38,208 nucleotides of DNA from contig CAIMQW010000107.1 of NCBI GenBank assembly GCA_903843705.1, positions 1 to 38,208 of the forward strand, in the 5' to 3' direction. A program made the translations under genes and the position numbers. Source of the stretch: an uncultured Holophagaceae bacterium (GTDB taxonomy: Bacteria > Acidobacteriota > Holophagae > Holophagales > Holophagaceae). The notes under the pieces were generated by a model, which made no database searches, was not told where the DNA came from, and worked only from the letters and a program-made list of their open reading frames with translations. Of the stretch, positions 1 to 8,178 are shown piece after piece (the first letter of the stretch is position 1; every line of letters starts with the position of its first letter).

Positions 1-1125
1 GGCCGCGAGGCCGCTCACAGTGAGGGGCGAGCAGTCGTGGTGGGCGATGGCGCCACTGAAGCCGAAGGTCACCCGGTCCAGGTTGCCCTTCAGCAGCTGG
101 AGGCCGAACTCGGCGAGGACGGCCATGAGCTTGAAGTAGGGGCGCATCTGCTCCATGAAGGCCGGATCGAAGCGCGGCAGGTTCACGGCGTTCTCCAGGG
201 GGGCGCGGTCCAGGTAGTTCAGGATCTCGCGGGACACGTCCACGGCCACGTTCACCTGGGCCTCCTGGGTGTTGGCGCCCAGATGGGGCGTCACCACCAG
301 GCGCTTCTGGGCGATGAGCTCGCGCAGCACGTTGGAGCTCGGGGGTTCCTCGGACCAGACGTCCACCGCCGCCAGGGCCACCTTGCCGGAGGCAAGACCC
401 TCCAGCAGGGTGGGCTCGTCGACGATGCCGCCCCGGGCCACGTTGAGCAGGATGACGCCGGGCTTCATCAGGGCGAACTGGTCCAGCCCCAGGAGGCCCC
501 GGGTCTCCTCGTTGAGGGGGGTGTGGACCGTCAGGATGTCGCAGGTGCGGCAGAGCTCGTCCAGGTCTGTCAGGCGCACGCCTAGGTCCTGGCCCCGCTT
601 GGCGCTGATGTAGGGGTCGCAGCCCAGCACCTCGCACTCGAAGGCCTTGAGGCGCGTGGCCACCCGGCCACCCACCTTGCCCAGGCCGATGACGCCGGCC
701 GTCTTGCCCTTGAGTTCCACGCCCGTGAACTTCGCCCGCTTCCAGTCGCCGGACTTGAGGCTGGCGTTGGCGTCCGGGATGTGGCGGCAGGCGGATAGCA
801 GCAGGGCAAGGGTGTGTTCCGCAGCGCTATTGGTATTGCCGAAGGGGGCGTTCACGACGATCACGCCCTTGGAGCTGGCGTAGTCCACGTCCACGTTGTC
901 GATGCCCACCCCGGCCCGGGCGACGATCTTCAGGTTGGTGGCGGCGTCCAGCAGGGCCTTGTCCACGGTGGTGCCGCTACGGGTGATGATGGCATCGTAG
1001 GCGCCCACGCAGGCATGGAGCTCCTCCCGGGAGAGCCCGAGGCGGACGTCTAGCGTGATGCGGGGGTCCGCCTGCAGGAGGGCTAGACCCTCGTCGGTCA
1101 CCTCATCGGTCACGATGATCTTCAT
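1..1125 (-). CDS. serA: D-3-phosphoglycerate dehydrogenase (partial, C-terminus beyond window)
   Basis: Oxidises 3-phosphoglycerate to 3-phosphohydroxypyruvate with NAD+, the first step of serine synthesis in the cytoplasm. The 375 visible codons read MKIIVTDEV at the start, then the 2-hydroxyacid dehydrogenase signature: AGVGIDNVD, the Rossmann glycine motif GVIGLGKVGGRVA, and the catalytic His in TPHLGANTQEAQ. The last visible ~60 residues (LKLMAVLAEFGLQLL and GFSGAIAHHDCSPLTVSGL) look like the start of the ASB regulatory domain, so this is the long form of SerA, and the ASB/ACT remainder lies left of base 1. The reading frame stays open to base 1. A GGAG lies 5-8 bases before the ATG. Next gene upstream is the Cache-domain protein, 100 bases away; no operon link is evident. 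Confidence 0.95.
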   Translation of the reverse strand, partial: MKIIVTDEVTDEGLALLQADPRITLDVRLGLSREELHACVGAYDAIITRSGTTVDKALLDAATNLKIVARAGVGIDNVDVDYASSKGVIVVNAPFGNTNSAAEHTLALLLSACRHIPDANASLKSGDWKRAKFTGVELKGKTAGVIGLGKVGGRVATRLKAFECEVLGCDPYISAKRGQDLGVRLTDLDELCRTCDILTVHTPLNEETRGLLGLDQFALMKPGVILLNVARGGIVDEPTLLEGLASGKVALAAVDVWSEEPPSSNVLRELIAQKRLVVTPHLGANTQEAQVNVAVDVSREILNYLDRAPLENAVNLPRFDPAFMEQMRPYFKLMAVLAEFGLQLLKGNLDRVTFGFSGAIAHHDCSPLTVSGLAA

Positions 1126-1225
1126 GGACAGCTCCGCAGGCGGATGCAGGGGCTGCATCTCGGGGGGAACCCCAACCTTAGCGGCGAAACCCAAGTGGGA
1201 CAAGGCGGACCGGAGGGTCCGGCGG

Positions 1226-1678
1226 CTATTTCTTGTAGATGCCGGCCCCGAAGATCAGGTGCTCCCAGACCTCGATGTAGCTGGTCTTGGGTTCCTTCTT
1301 GTTGTCCTTGGGGTTCATGTAGATGTAGTCGTGCCACCCCTTGCCCTTGCCCTTGGCCAGGTTGACGCGCTCCTTGATGAACTCGCGGCCCTCGGGATCC
1401 TTGGCATTGATCTGGTTCACGCCGACCTTGGCGGCACCCTGGCCGTGGGCAAGCACTTTGCCGTCCAAGTCGTAGACGAATACGTAGAGCTCCCCACCGT
1501 GCTTGTGGAAGCGGCCGCCGACCTTGGTGATCTCCTTGAAGGCGGCATCCTTGCCATTGGCCTTGGCGAAGGCGATGGCCTCCTTGACCAGGGCTTCGGT
1601 TTCGGCCGGGGTCACGGCCTGGGCGGCAAGGGATAGGCAGAGGGCTGGCAGGCAGAGGATGGACATGAGGCGGCGCAT
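1226..1678 (-). CDS. Secreted single Cache-domain protein
   Basis: A 150-aa protein with a clear signal peptide (MRRLMSILCLPALCLSLAAQ, likely cleavage after AQA near residue 22) followed by one small Cache domain. Recognisable parts are the helix with ALVKEAIAFAKANGKDAA, the strand GGELYVFVYDLDGKVLAHG, the VGVNQINAKDPEGREFI segment, and the closing YIEVWEHLIFGAGIYKK. Such domains bind small ligands, usually as the sensor part of chemoreceptors or kinases; here the domain stands alone and is exported, so it may be a periplasmic ligand-binding partner or a lipoprotein-free sensor. The ATG at 1678 is chosen because AAAGGAG sits 6 bases upstream and the signal peptide follows; a longer open frame to 1801 has no export signal and overlaps the symporter gene. 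Function is not known. Confidence 0.85.
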   Translation of the reverse strand: MRRLMSILCLPALCLSLAAQAVTPAETEALVKEAIAFAKANGKDAAFKEITKVGGRFHKHGGELYVFVYDLDGKVLAHGQGAAKVGVNQINAKDPEGREFIKERVNLAKGKGKGWHDYIYMNPKDNKKEPKTSYIEVWEHLIFGAGIYKK

Positions 1679-1746
1679 GGAGGCTCCTTTAAGGCGTCCC
1701 CCTCCGTTTCGGACGTAGCCCCTGCGGAATTGATTTTCGGCGCCCC

Positions 1747-3051
1747 TCAGGTCTCTTGATCCGGGAGGGGCTCGGGATCGGTGCCAAACACGCCCTCCCA
1801 CTTGGCGACCACCACGCTGGCCAGACCGTTCCCAATGACGTTCACGGTGGTGCGGGCCATGTCCATGATCTCGTCCACAGCCAGCAGCATGGCGATGCCG
1901 GCCTCGCCGGGTAGGCCGAAGCTGCCGCAGGTGCCGGCGATGATCACCAGGGTGGCCCGGGGCACGCCCGCCACCCCCTTGCTGGTGAGCATGAAGGTGA
2001 ACACCATGAGCAGCTGCTGGCCTAGGCTCATGTGGATGCCCGCGGCCTGCGCAATGGTGAGGCTGGCCAGCACCAGGTAGAGGGTGGAGCCGTCCAGGTT
2101 GAAGCTGTAGCCCGTGGGGATGACGAAGCTAGCCACCTGCCGGGGTACCCCGAAGCGGACGACTTCCTCCAGCAGCTTGGGCAGGGCGGCCTCGCTGCTG
2201 GCGGTGCTGAAGGCGGTCAGGGCCGGGTCCTTGATGGCCTTGATGAAATCCAGGATGCGGATGCCCGCCAGCCAGGCCACAGGGACAAAGACCAGGACAA
2301 ACAGCAAGGACAGGGCTAGGTAGAGGCTCCCCACCAGGAGGCTGTACTGCTTCAGCAGGTGGAACACCGCCGGCCAGCCCTTGAGGAGCACCCCGTTGAT
2401 GGCCTGGCCCGCGGCCATGTGGCTCACGTTGTAGGCCATGGCGCCGAAGACCCCCAGGGGCGTGAGGAGCATGACGAAGTCCGTGTACTTGAACATGGTC
2501 TGGGCCACGCCATCGAAGAAGGCCAGCACGGGCTTGCCCCGCTCACCCACCTTGGTGAGGGCGATGCCGAAGAGGGTGGCGAAGATGACCACCGGGAGGA
2601 TGTCGCCCTCAGCCGCGTGCTGGATCAGGTTCGAGGGGAACAGATGGAGGGCGATCTCCCAGCCGGTCTTGGCCTTGGCGACCACCACCGCCGAGTGGGC
2701 GGTCATGTCCATGGGCAGGTTGGCTCCTGGCTTCAGCCAGTTGGCCACGGCGAGGCCGATGAACAAGGCCAGGGTGGTCACCACCTCGAAGTAGAGCAGC
2801 GCCTTGCCGCCCATGCGCCCCACGGCCCGGATGTCGCCGGTCTGGGCGATGCCCACGATGATGGTGGACAGCAGCAGGGGGACAATCAGGCCCTTGATGA
2901 GGCTGATGAAGGCCTTGGAGAGGAACCGGAAGAGGTTGTAGGCCCCGGGGTAATGGTCCTGGGGGAGGAAGCCCCCGAGCACCACGCCCAGAACAAGCCC
3001 CACAAAGATCCAGAAGGTGCTGGAGCGGTACCAGGGTCGCTTGACAGTCAC
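1747..3051 (-). CDS. Dicarboxylate/glutamate:cation symporter (DAACS family, DctA/GltP-like)
   Basis: A 434-aa inner-membrane carrier of the glutamate transporter fold with about eight transmembrane segments and two re-entrant loops. Family motifs are visible: SSEAALPKLLEE (first hairpin), the PTGYSFNLDGSTLY segment, and MDMARTTVNVIGNG near the C-terminus. The Arg of DMART is the residue that binds the side-chain carboxylate of acidic substrates in the family, so dicarboxylates, aspartate or glutamate are likely. In the last motif the position of the sodium-site Asp of sodium-coupled archaeal relatives is Asn (NVIGN), as I recall for proton-coupled DctA; proton coupling is therefore inferred. 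A GTG start at 3051 is preferred (GAGG 6 bases upstream, VTVKRPWYRSSTFWIF); an open frame to 3180 would add an untypical 43-residue tail and run into lpd. Divergent from lpd. Confidence 0.9.
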   Translation of the reverse strand: MTVKRPWYRSSTFWIFVGLVLGVVLGGFLPQDHYPGAYNLFRFLSKAFISLIKGLIVPLLLSTIIVGIAQTGDIRAVGRMGGKALLYFEVVTTLALFIGLAVANWLKPGANLPMDMTAHSAVVVAKAKTGWEIALHLFPSNLIQHAAEGDILPVVIFATLFGIALTKVGERGKPVLAFFDGVAQTMFKYTDFVMLLTPLGVFGAMAYNVSHMAAGQAINGVLLKGWPAVFHLLKQYSLLVGSLYLALSLLFVLVFVPVAWLAGIRILDFIKAIKDPALTAFSTASSEAALPKLLEEVVRFGVPRQVASFVIPTGYSFNLDGSTLYLVLASLTIAQAAGIHMSLGQQLLMVFTFMLTSKGVAGVPRATLVIIAGTCGSFGLPGEAGIAMLLAVDEIMDMARTTVNVIGNGLASVVVAKWEGVFGTDPEPLPDQET

Positions 3052-3154
3052 GGAAGCCTCGCAAAGAATCACGCAGTTTGGCACGGCAAGGCTCCGTGGT
3101 CCTCCCCGAGTCGGTGCTGTGGGATCATGGAAGCCCTGTTCTTTGGAGCGTTCC

Positions 3155-4558
3155 ATGGCTTCCTTCGATCTCATCGTCATTGGTTCCGGCCCCGGCGGCT
3201 ACATCGCGGCCATCCGCGCCGCCCAGTTGGGCCTGACCACGGCCGTGGTGGAGAAGGACCCCCTGCTGGGTGGCACCTGTCTCCACCGGGGCTGCATTCC
3301 CGCCAAGACCTGGCTGGAGACCGCCCACCGCTTCGAACAGATGCAGGTGGCCGGGGACTATGGCATTGACGGCGTCGAGGCCAAGGCCCTGCATCCGAAC
3401 CTGGCGACCATCGTCAAGCGCAAGGGCCGCATCGTCTTCAAGAATGCCAAGGGCATCGAGTTCCTGATGAAGAAGAACAAGGTCGCCGTGCTGAAGGGCT
3501 TTGGCCGCCTGCTAGGCTCCGGCCGGGTGGAGGTCGAGGGCGAGGTCCACGAGGCCAAGCGCATCATAGTGGCCACAGGCTCGGGCCCCAAGGACATCCC
3601 CGGCCTCGAGACGGATGGCCTGCGCGTGCTCAACAGCGACCACATTCTGGATCTGGCCGAGCTGCCGGCCCACCTGGTCATCCTCGGGGCAGGCGCCATC
3701 GGCGTGGAGTTCGCTTCTGTGTTCAGCCGACTGGGCTCCAAGGTGACCCTGGTGGAGTTCATGGACACGATCCTGCCCCTGGAGGACGAGGACATCGGCC
3801 TGGAGCTGTCCAAGATCCTGCGCAAGTCCTACAAGATCGACGTGCGCACCAAGACCAAGATCACCTCCATCGAGCGCCGGGAGGACGGCATCCTCTGCCA
3901 CCTGGAAGGCGAAAGCGCCGGCGAGGTGCTGGGCAGCCACCTGCTGGTGGCGGTGGGCCGCGCGCCCCGGCTGGAAGGCGTCGGCCTGGAGGCCACCAAG
4001 GCCCAGGTGGACCGGGGCTGCGTGGTCATCGACCGGTTCATGCAGACCGGCGAGCCCGGGCTCTACGCCATTGGCGACATCGTTCGCACCCCCTGGCTGG
4101 CCCACGTGGCCAGCGACGAGGGCATCGTCGCCGCCGAGCACGCTGCCCAGAGCCTGGGCAAGGACGTGCATCCCCACCCGGTGCGCTACGACCGCTTCCC
4201 GGCCTGCACCTACTGCGATCCCGAGGTGGGCACCGTGGGTCTCAGCGAGAAGGCCGCCCGGGCCAAGGGCCACGACGTTCAGGTGGGCACCTTCCCCTTC
4301 GCACCCATGGCCAAGGCCAACATCGTGGGCGAGCCCCACGGCTTCATCAAGATCGTCGCCGACAAGAAATACGGCGAGATCCTGGGCATCCACATCCTCG
4401 GCCCCAAGGCCACGGAGCTGGTGGCCTCCAGCGTGGCGCTGATGGGTGGCGAGTTCACCGTGGATGAGCTGATCCAGACCATGTATCCGCATCCAACCCT
4501 GAACGAGGTCTTCCCCGAGGCGGCCCGGGCCGTCTACGGCCGCGCCCTGAACATGTAG
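3155..4558 (+). CDS. lpd: Dihydrolipoyl dehydrogenase (E3)
   Basis: A 467-aa FAD flavoprotein that reoxidises dihydrolipoamide of the 2-oxoacid dehydrogenase complexes or glycine cleavage system with NAD+. It shows the FAD-binding GSGPGGY at residues 11-17, the redox-active disulfide C42-LHRG-C47, the NAD-binding GAGAIGVEFAS motif, the second FAD motif YAIGDIV, and the C-terminal catalytic His-Glu pair in HPHPTLNEVFPEA. Length is normal for the family. The ATG at 3155 is chosen by homology (MASFDLIVIG) with GGAG 8 bases upstream; a longer frame from 3017 overlaps the divergent symporter. It stands alone, with no E1/E2 genes beside it, so it may serve several complexes. It converges on the ROK kinase gene with a 2-base gap and no visible terminator. 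Confidence 0.96.
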   Translation: MASFDLIVIGSGPGGYIAAIRAAQLGLTTAVVEKDPLLGGTCLHRGCIPAKTWLETAHRFEQMQVAGDYGIDGVEAKALHPNLATIVKRKGRIVFKNAKGIEFLMKKNKVAVLKGFGRLLGSGRVEVEGEVHEAKRIIVATGSGPKDIPGLETDGLRVLNSDHILDLAELPAHLVILGAGAIGVEFASVFSRLGSKVTLVEFMDTILPLEDEDIGLELSKILRKSYKIDVRTKTKITSIERREDGILCHLEGESAGEVLGSHLLVAVGRAPRLEGVGLEATKAQVDRGCVVIDRFMQTGEPGLYAIGDIVRTPWLAHVASDEGIVAAEHAAQSLGKDVHPHPVRYDRFPACTYCDPEVGTVGLSEKAARAKGHDVQVGTFPFAPMAKANIVGEPHGFIKIVADKKYGEILGIHILGPKATELVASSVALMGGEFTVDELIQTMYPHPTLNEVFPEAARAVYGRALNM

Positions 4559-4560
4559 TC

Positions 4561-5682
4561 TCAGCGGTTGTCGAGCCAGTCCAGGGCGTAGGCGTAGGCC
4601 CCCAGGGCCGTGGCCTGGCTGGTGCCCAGCCGCGAGATCCCCACGCCAGTGCGCTTGAGGGTGTCGTAGGATACGCTGCGGTCCGTGCCTGGCACCGGCA
4701 ACTGGTGGACGTCCCCCTTGAGGAAGGCCGCCTTAGCGGCGGGGTCCTCCAGGTTGAAGGCCTGCGGCTCGCTGCGCGGGCGGAGCCGGCCCTCCCGGTT
4801 CGTGAAGGGTGCATTCATTTCCGCCACCAGGGCCGAGAGGAAGAGGGGCGCGGCGCCGCTCAGGCCCCCCCCGATCACCACCAGGCCGTCCAGCAGGGTC
4901 ACGGCCTCGGCCAGCGCGTTGCCGGCCACCCGTCCCAGGGAGGCGAAGGCCGCACAGGCTTCAGCACGCGGGCCGGGCTTCAGACCCAGGCCGATCTCCG
5001 CGAGCTCGCGAGGGCTGGGGACTGCGGCCGGGTCCAGGCCCGCCGCCTCGGCATAGGCCCGACGCACCCCGCGGATGGAGATCCCCTCTTCGGAGTCGCA
5101 GTCGGCCTCTAGGCGGTGCCGCAGGGCGCGCACCTCCATACCCGCGGCGTTGTCTCCGAGGAAGAGCCGGCCATCCACCACCAGGCCACCGCCGAAGCCC
5201 GTGCCGAAGGTGACGCCGATGAGGTTGCGGAAGCGCTTGGGGCTGCCGGCCACGGCCAGTGCGGCATTAACCTCGGGCAGCAGGCCATCCAGGGCCTCCC
5301 CGTAGGCGAATAGATCCCCGTCGTTGTTGATCAGGACGGGCACGCCAAAGCGATCCTCCAGCAGCGGGCCCAAGGGCACGCCGCCCCGGAAGGCGGGGAG
5401 GTTCACCAGGTCGCCGATGACTCCGTTGGGGTAGTCGGCGGGGCCGGGGAAGGCGAAGCTGATGGCCGCGGCGCCACCGCAGCGCTCCCAGGCCTCCCGG
5501 AAGCCTTCTTCGATCCCGCGCAGGCAGGCGGTCAGATCGTGGCCGTGCGAAGGCCGGGTGACGGGCGGGAGGACGGCCTGACCACCGCGCAGGGCGCCGA
5601 ACACAAAGCTGGTGCCCCCGGCGTCGAGGGTCAGCACCGTGCGGGGATCCCTGTGGAGATCCAATTCAAGCCGCCGGGCCAA
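4561..5682 (-). CDS. ROK-family sugar kinase (glucokinase/hexokinase-like)
   Basis: A cytoplasmic ATP-dependent sugar kinase of about 373 aa. Visible are the phosphate-binding LTLDAGGTSFVFGAL near the N-terminus, the catalytic Asp region INNDGDLFAYGEA, the glycine-rich GVTFGTGFGGGLVVDG loop, and the ATP-binding VVIGGGLSGA segment. The usual ROK zinc motif (CxCGxxGC) is absent; its place is taken by LEADCDSEEGISIRGVRR, which I associate with Bacteroidetes-type ROK hexokinases. Substrate is probably glucose or a related hexose but cannot be read from sequence. Start is uncertain: the frame has a TGA just upstream of a TTG at 5682, with no good ribosome site; a GTG 15 codons in (before LTLDAGGTS) is the alternative. 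Convergent with lpd. Confidence 0.8.
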   Translation of the reverse strand: MARRLELDLHRDPRTVLTLDAGGTSFVFGALRGGQAVLPPVTRPSHGHDLTACLRGIEEGFREAWERCGGAAAISFAFPGPADYPNGVIGDLVNLPAFRGGVPLGPLLEDRFGVPVLINNDGDLFAYGEALDGLLPEVNAALAVAGSPKRFRNLIGVTFGTGFGGGLVVDGRLFLGDNAAGMEVRALRHRLEADCDSEEGISIRGVRRAYAEAAGLDPAAVPSPRELAEIGLGLKPGPRAEACAAFASLGRVAGNALAEAVTLLDGLVVIGGGLSGAAPLFLSALVAEMNAPFTNREGRLRPRSEPQAFNLEDPAAKAAFLKGDVHQLPVPGTDRSVSYDTLKRTGVGISRLGTSQATALGAYAYALDWLDNR

Positions 5683-5740
5683 GGCGGGCGCTCAGGGGGA
5701 CGGGGGCGGGGCACATGGCATCTAGCCTAGCTTCACTGGG

Positions 5741-6547
5741 TCAGCAGCGGGCGCAGAAGTGGGGCGGTCCGGGTAGGGCCGCCAGGCCGGTCAGGGCCAG
5801 CTCCCACGCGTGCGCCGACCCCTGGAACGCGGCGATGTCGGGCGTGAGCCGCCGCAGGGCGTGCAGGGGTGAAGGGTCTCCGGGCAGGGGCAGGAACGGC
5901 ACGGCCGCCCCGGTGGCGGCCCGGAGGGCGCTCCGCAGCACCTCGGTGAGCGGAGTGGCGCAGGGCAGCTCCAGCGGGGCCACCCGTAGCTCCGCACCCT
6001 CCGGCACGGGGACGCCCGGCCAGAGGTCCGCCTCGAAGCCGCAGCCGTCCCGGGTCGGCACCTCCTGCCACTCCGGGCGGCGGAAGACCCGCTTGCGCCG
6101 GTCCGAGCCCCAGTCCGCCAGCAGCAGCTTCAGTTCAGCCTTTTCCAGGGGACCCATGGGCGCCTTGAGGAGGGGCACGGGGGTCGTCCGAAAGACCCGG
6201 CCCGGGAGCCTGCGCACGAGCATCGGCTGGTCCGAGAGCCAGGGCAGGCCCGCGTCCAGGGCGGCCACCAGGGCGCCGAGGCGTCTCTGGTTGGAGGCCA
6301 GCGCAGCCGCGAGGTCGCAGCCTGGCAGGGGCAGCAGGGCCAGCAGGTTCAGCCCGAGGCCCCTGGCCTGGGTCCGCGCCGCGGCTTCCAGGGGCGCGCG
6401 GAGGTCCGCGGCGTCGCGGCCCAGCACAGCCACCTGGGGTAGGCCGTGGGCCCGGTTGCGCTCCACCAGCAGCAGCCTGCCGCCCTCGGAGCGAAGCAGG
6501 GTGCCGCCCAGTTCCGCCGCAAGCTGCAGGGCGGCGGGGTTCAGCAT
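5741..6547 (-). CDS. Hypothetical protein, 268 aa
   Basis: I do not recognise this protein. It begins MLNPAALQLAAELGGTLL, contains a run of strand-like segments (RLLLVERN, LPQVAVLG, LNLLALLPLPG), a charged middle (KAELKLLLADWGSDRRKRVFRRPEW) and ends PHFCARC with two Cys. No signal peptide or membrane segment is evident, so it is probably cytoplasmic. The start at 6547 is the first Met after which the composition looks like protein; the open frame reaches 7276 but that part lies antisense-in-frame over the DUF2238 gene and reads as a low-complexity Arg/Pro/Gly shadow. Ribosome site is weak. It sits 41 bases downstream of the DUF2238 gene on the same strand and could be co-transcribed with it. 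Confidence 0.65.
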   Translation of the reverse strand: MLNPAALQLAAELGGTLLRSEGGRLLLVERNRAHGLPQVAVLGRDAADLRAPLEAAARTQARGLGLNLLALLPLPGCDLAAALASNQRRLGALVAALDAGLPWLSDQPMLVRRLPGRVFRTTPVPLLKAPMGPLEKAELKLLLADWGSDRRKRVFRRPEWQEVPTRDGCGFEADLWPGVPVPEGAELRVAPLELPCATPLTEVLRSALRAATGAAVPFLPLPGDPSPLHALRRLTPDIAAFQGSAHAWELALTGLAALPGPPHFCARC

Positions 6548-6588
6548 GCGGGTGGCCGGGCAGGGATGACGGTCATGGCTGGATGGTA

Positions 6589-7242
6589 TCAGTCGCCACT
6601 CGGTGCCATGAGGCCAGCCCCGGCGGAGTTCAGCCTCTGGAGCTGTCGGTCCTGGACGCGGGTCATCGTGGCCAGGGCTGCGCTGGCCCCGATGAGGGCG
6701 CAGGCCATGTCCCACTGGGTGTCCCAGGGGTCGCCCTGAGAGCCGAGGAAGGCATCCGCGGAGCTGCCGGTCCAGATGGCGGTCTGCCACTCCAGCAGCT
6801 CGTAGGCGGCGCTGAGGCCGAGTGCCATCAGGATCAGCACGAAGCCCGACCAGGCGCCCGGTTTCAGGACCCCCTTGCGAAGCAGCACCTCCCGGAAGAG
6901 GAGCACCGGCACAAAGCCCTGGAAGAGGTGCCCCAGGCGGTCGTAGGGATTGCGGGCCAGGTGCAGCCAGCCCTTCACCCAATACCCGGCGGGCACCTCG
7001 GCATAGGTCCAGTAACCGCCCACCATGAGCACCAGGCAGTGGAGGGCGAGGAGGACGTAGAGCAGGTTTGAGAGGGGGAAGCGCCGGTGGGTGGCGAGGA
7101 GCGCCGGGACCCCGACGAGCACTGGCAGGTTCTCCATGAACCAGGTGAAGCGGTCGGCTTTCGGCGACCAGCCCAGCACGACAAAGGCGAGGGCCACTGT
7201 GGCCAATAGGAAGAGGGGGGTCCGATCGGATGCGCGCGCCAT
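6589..7242 (-). CDS. DUF2238 (YjdF-like) inner-membrane protein
   Basis: A 217-aa multi-pass membrane protein with about six hydrophobic segments, beginning MARASDRTPLFLLATVALAF. The central RNPYDRLGHLFQGFVPVLLFREVLLRKG matches the hallmark of the DUF2238/YjdF family (conserved D-R-x-G-H-x-x-Q-G-F and R-E), and the later AAYELLEWQTAIWTG and GDPWDTQWDM acidic/Trp motifs also fit. The conserved His, Glu and Asp residues within membrane segments suggest a metal or proton site, but the family's function is unknown. The start at 7242 gives a normal family length. Divergent from the SDR gene (about 100 bases between them). Confidence 0.85.
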   Translation of the reverse strand: MARASDRTPLFLLATVALAFVVLGWSPKADRFTWFMENLPVLVGVPALLATHRRFPLSNLLYVLLALHCLVLMVGGYWTYAEVPAGYWVKGWLHLARNPYDRLGHLFQGFVPVLLFREVLLRKGVLKPGAWSGFVLILMALGLSAAYELLEWQTAIWTGSSADAFLGSQGDPWDTQWDMACALIGASAALATMTRVQDRQLQRLNSAGAGLMAPSGD

Positions 7243-7343
7243 GTCCCATGGTCGGAGCGGCCCAGGCCCTTGTCATCGAAAAAGGCAGCCTGGTCTGCCG
7301 GACCCACCTAGGGCTAGCCTATGCTGGATCCCAGGGGGTCGCC

Positions 7344-8132
7344 ATGCAGCTGGGCATCGCGGGAAAAGTGGCTATGGTGGCTGCCGGGAGCAAGGGCTTG
7401 GGGCGGGCGGCAGCCCAGGCACTGGCGGCGGAGGGCTGTGCCGTCTCAATCTGCGGGCGGGGTGCCGAGGCACTGGCCGCCACCAAGGCGGAGCTGGAGA
7501 CGCTCGGCGTTCCCGTGTTAGCGTCAGCCGTGGATGTGACCTCGGCGGCGGATCTCGTTCGCTGGCACCAGGCCACAGAAACGGTGCTGGGCCCGGTGGC
7601 GATCCTCATCACCAACACCGGTGGGCCCAAGGCCGCGGAGTTCGCCAACCTCACCGATGCCGACTGGTGCGCGGGGGTGGATTCCACCCTCTTGAACGTG
7701 GTGCGGATGACCCGCTTGGCTCTGCCGGGCATGCGGGCGATGAAGTGGGGTCGCATCGTCCACATCACGAGCCTCGTCGCGAAGCAGCCATATCCTCTGC
7801 TTACCATCAGCTCCACCCTGCGGGCAGGGCTCTCGGGCCTGACCCGCACCCTGGCCCTGGAGACGGCCCGGGATGGCATCACCGTGAACGCGCTCCTGCC
7901 TGGCCATGTCATGACCGACCGCCAGCTCCACTTGGCCGAAGTGAAGGCCGCGGCCGCAGGGATCACGCCCGAGGCGCACTTCGCCCAGCAGGCGGCGGCC
8001 ATTCCCGTGGGTCGCATCGGCCGCCCGGAGGAGGTCGGCGCCGTCATCGCCTTCCTCTGCAGCCAGCCCGCGTCCTACCTCACCGGCCAGAGTTTGCTGG
8101 TGGATGGAGGCCTGGTCCAAGGCACCTTCTAA
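7344..8132 (+). CDS. SDR-family protein lacking the Tyr-x-x-x-Lys catalytic pair
   Basis: A 262-aa short-chain dehydrogenase/reductase fold. It has the cofactor loop AAGSKGLGRAAA (a variant of TGxxxGIG), an NTGGP segment where classical members have NNAG, the conserved HITS strand, and the VNALLPGHVMTD and SYLTGQSLLVDGG C-terminal motifs of FabG-like enzymes. Counting from the Ser of HITS, the positions of the catalytic Tyr (+13) and Lys (+17) are Ser and Arg (TISSTLRAG). This is a known FabG-like subgroup with altered active site; activity and substrate are not predictable. ATG at 7344 has GGGGG 8 bases upstream; the longer frame to 7230 overlaps the divergent gene. Ends 2 bases before a strong hairpin. 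Confidence 0.85.
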   Translation: MQLGIAGKVAMVAAGSKGLGRAAAQALAAEGCAVSICGRGAEALAATKAELETLGVPVLASAVDVTSAADLVRWHQATETVLGPVAILITNTGGPKAAEFANLTDADWCAGVDSTLLNVVRMTRLALPGMRAMKWGRIVHITSLVAKQPYPLLTISSTLRAGLSGLTRTLALETARDGITVNALLPGHVMTDRQLHLAEVKAAAAGITPEAHFAQQAAAIPVGRIGRPEEVGAVIAFLCSQPASYLTGQSLLVDGGLVQGTF

Positions 8133-8165
8133 CGAAAATCGCCGGCCTGAGGCCGACGATTTTCG
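8133..8165. terminator. Bidirectional hairpin terminator between SDR and M20 genes
   Basis: Near-perfect stem: CGAAAATCG-CCGGC on the left, GCCG-A-CGATTTTCG on the right, with a short CTGAG-type loop and one mismatched position. It lies exactly between two convergent genes, begins with an A-run and ends with a T-run, and so can stop transcription from both sides. Confidence 0.8.
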
Positions 8166-8178
8166 CGAATAACGGGTC

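Noticed and set aside
3079-3093. Sigma-54 promoter candidate TGGCACG-N-GC before lpd
   Set aside because: The GG-GC spacing is one base short of the required distance and the -12 element lacks TTGC.
3512-4492. 326-aa open frame antisense to lpd
   Set aside because: It is a GC-rich shadow, full of His/Gly/Ala/Leu, over a certain gene; it has no domain and no ribosome site.
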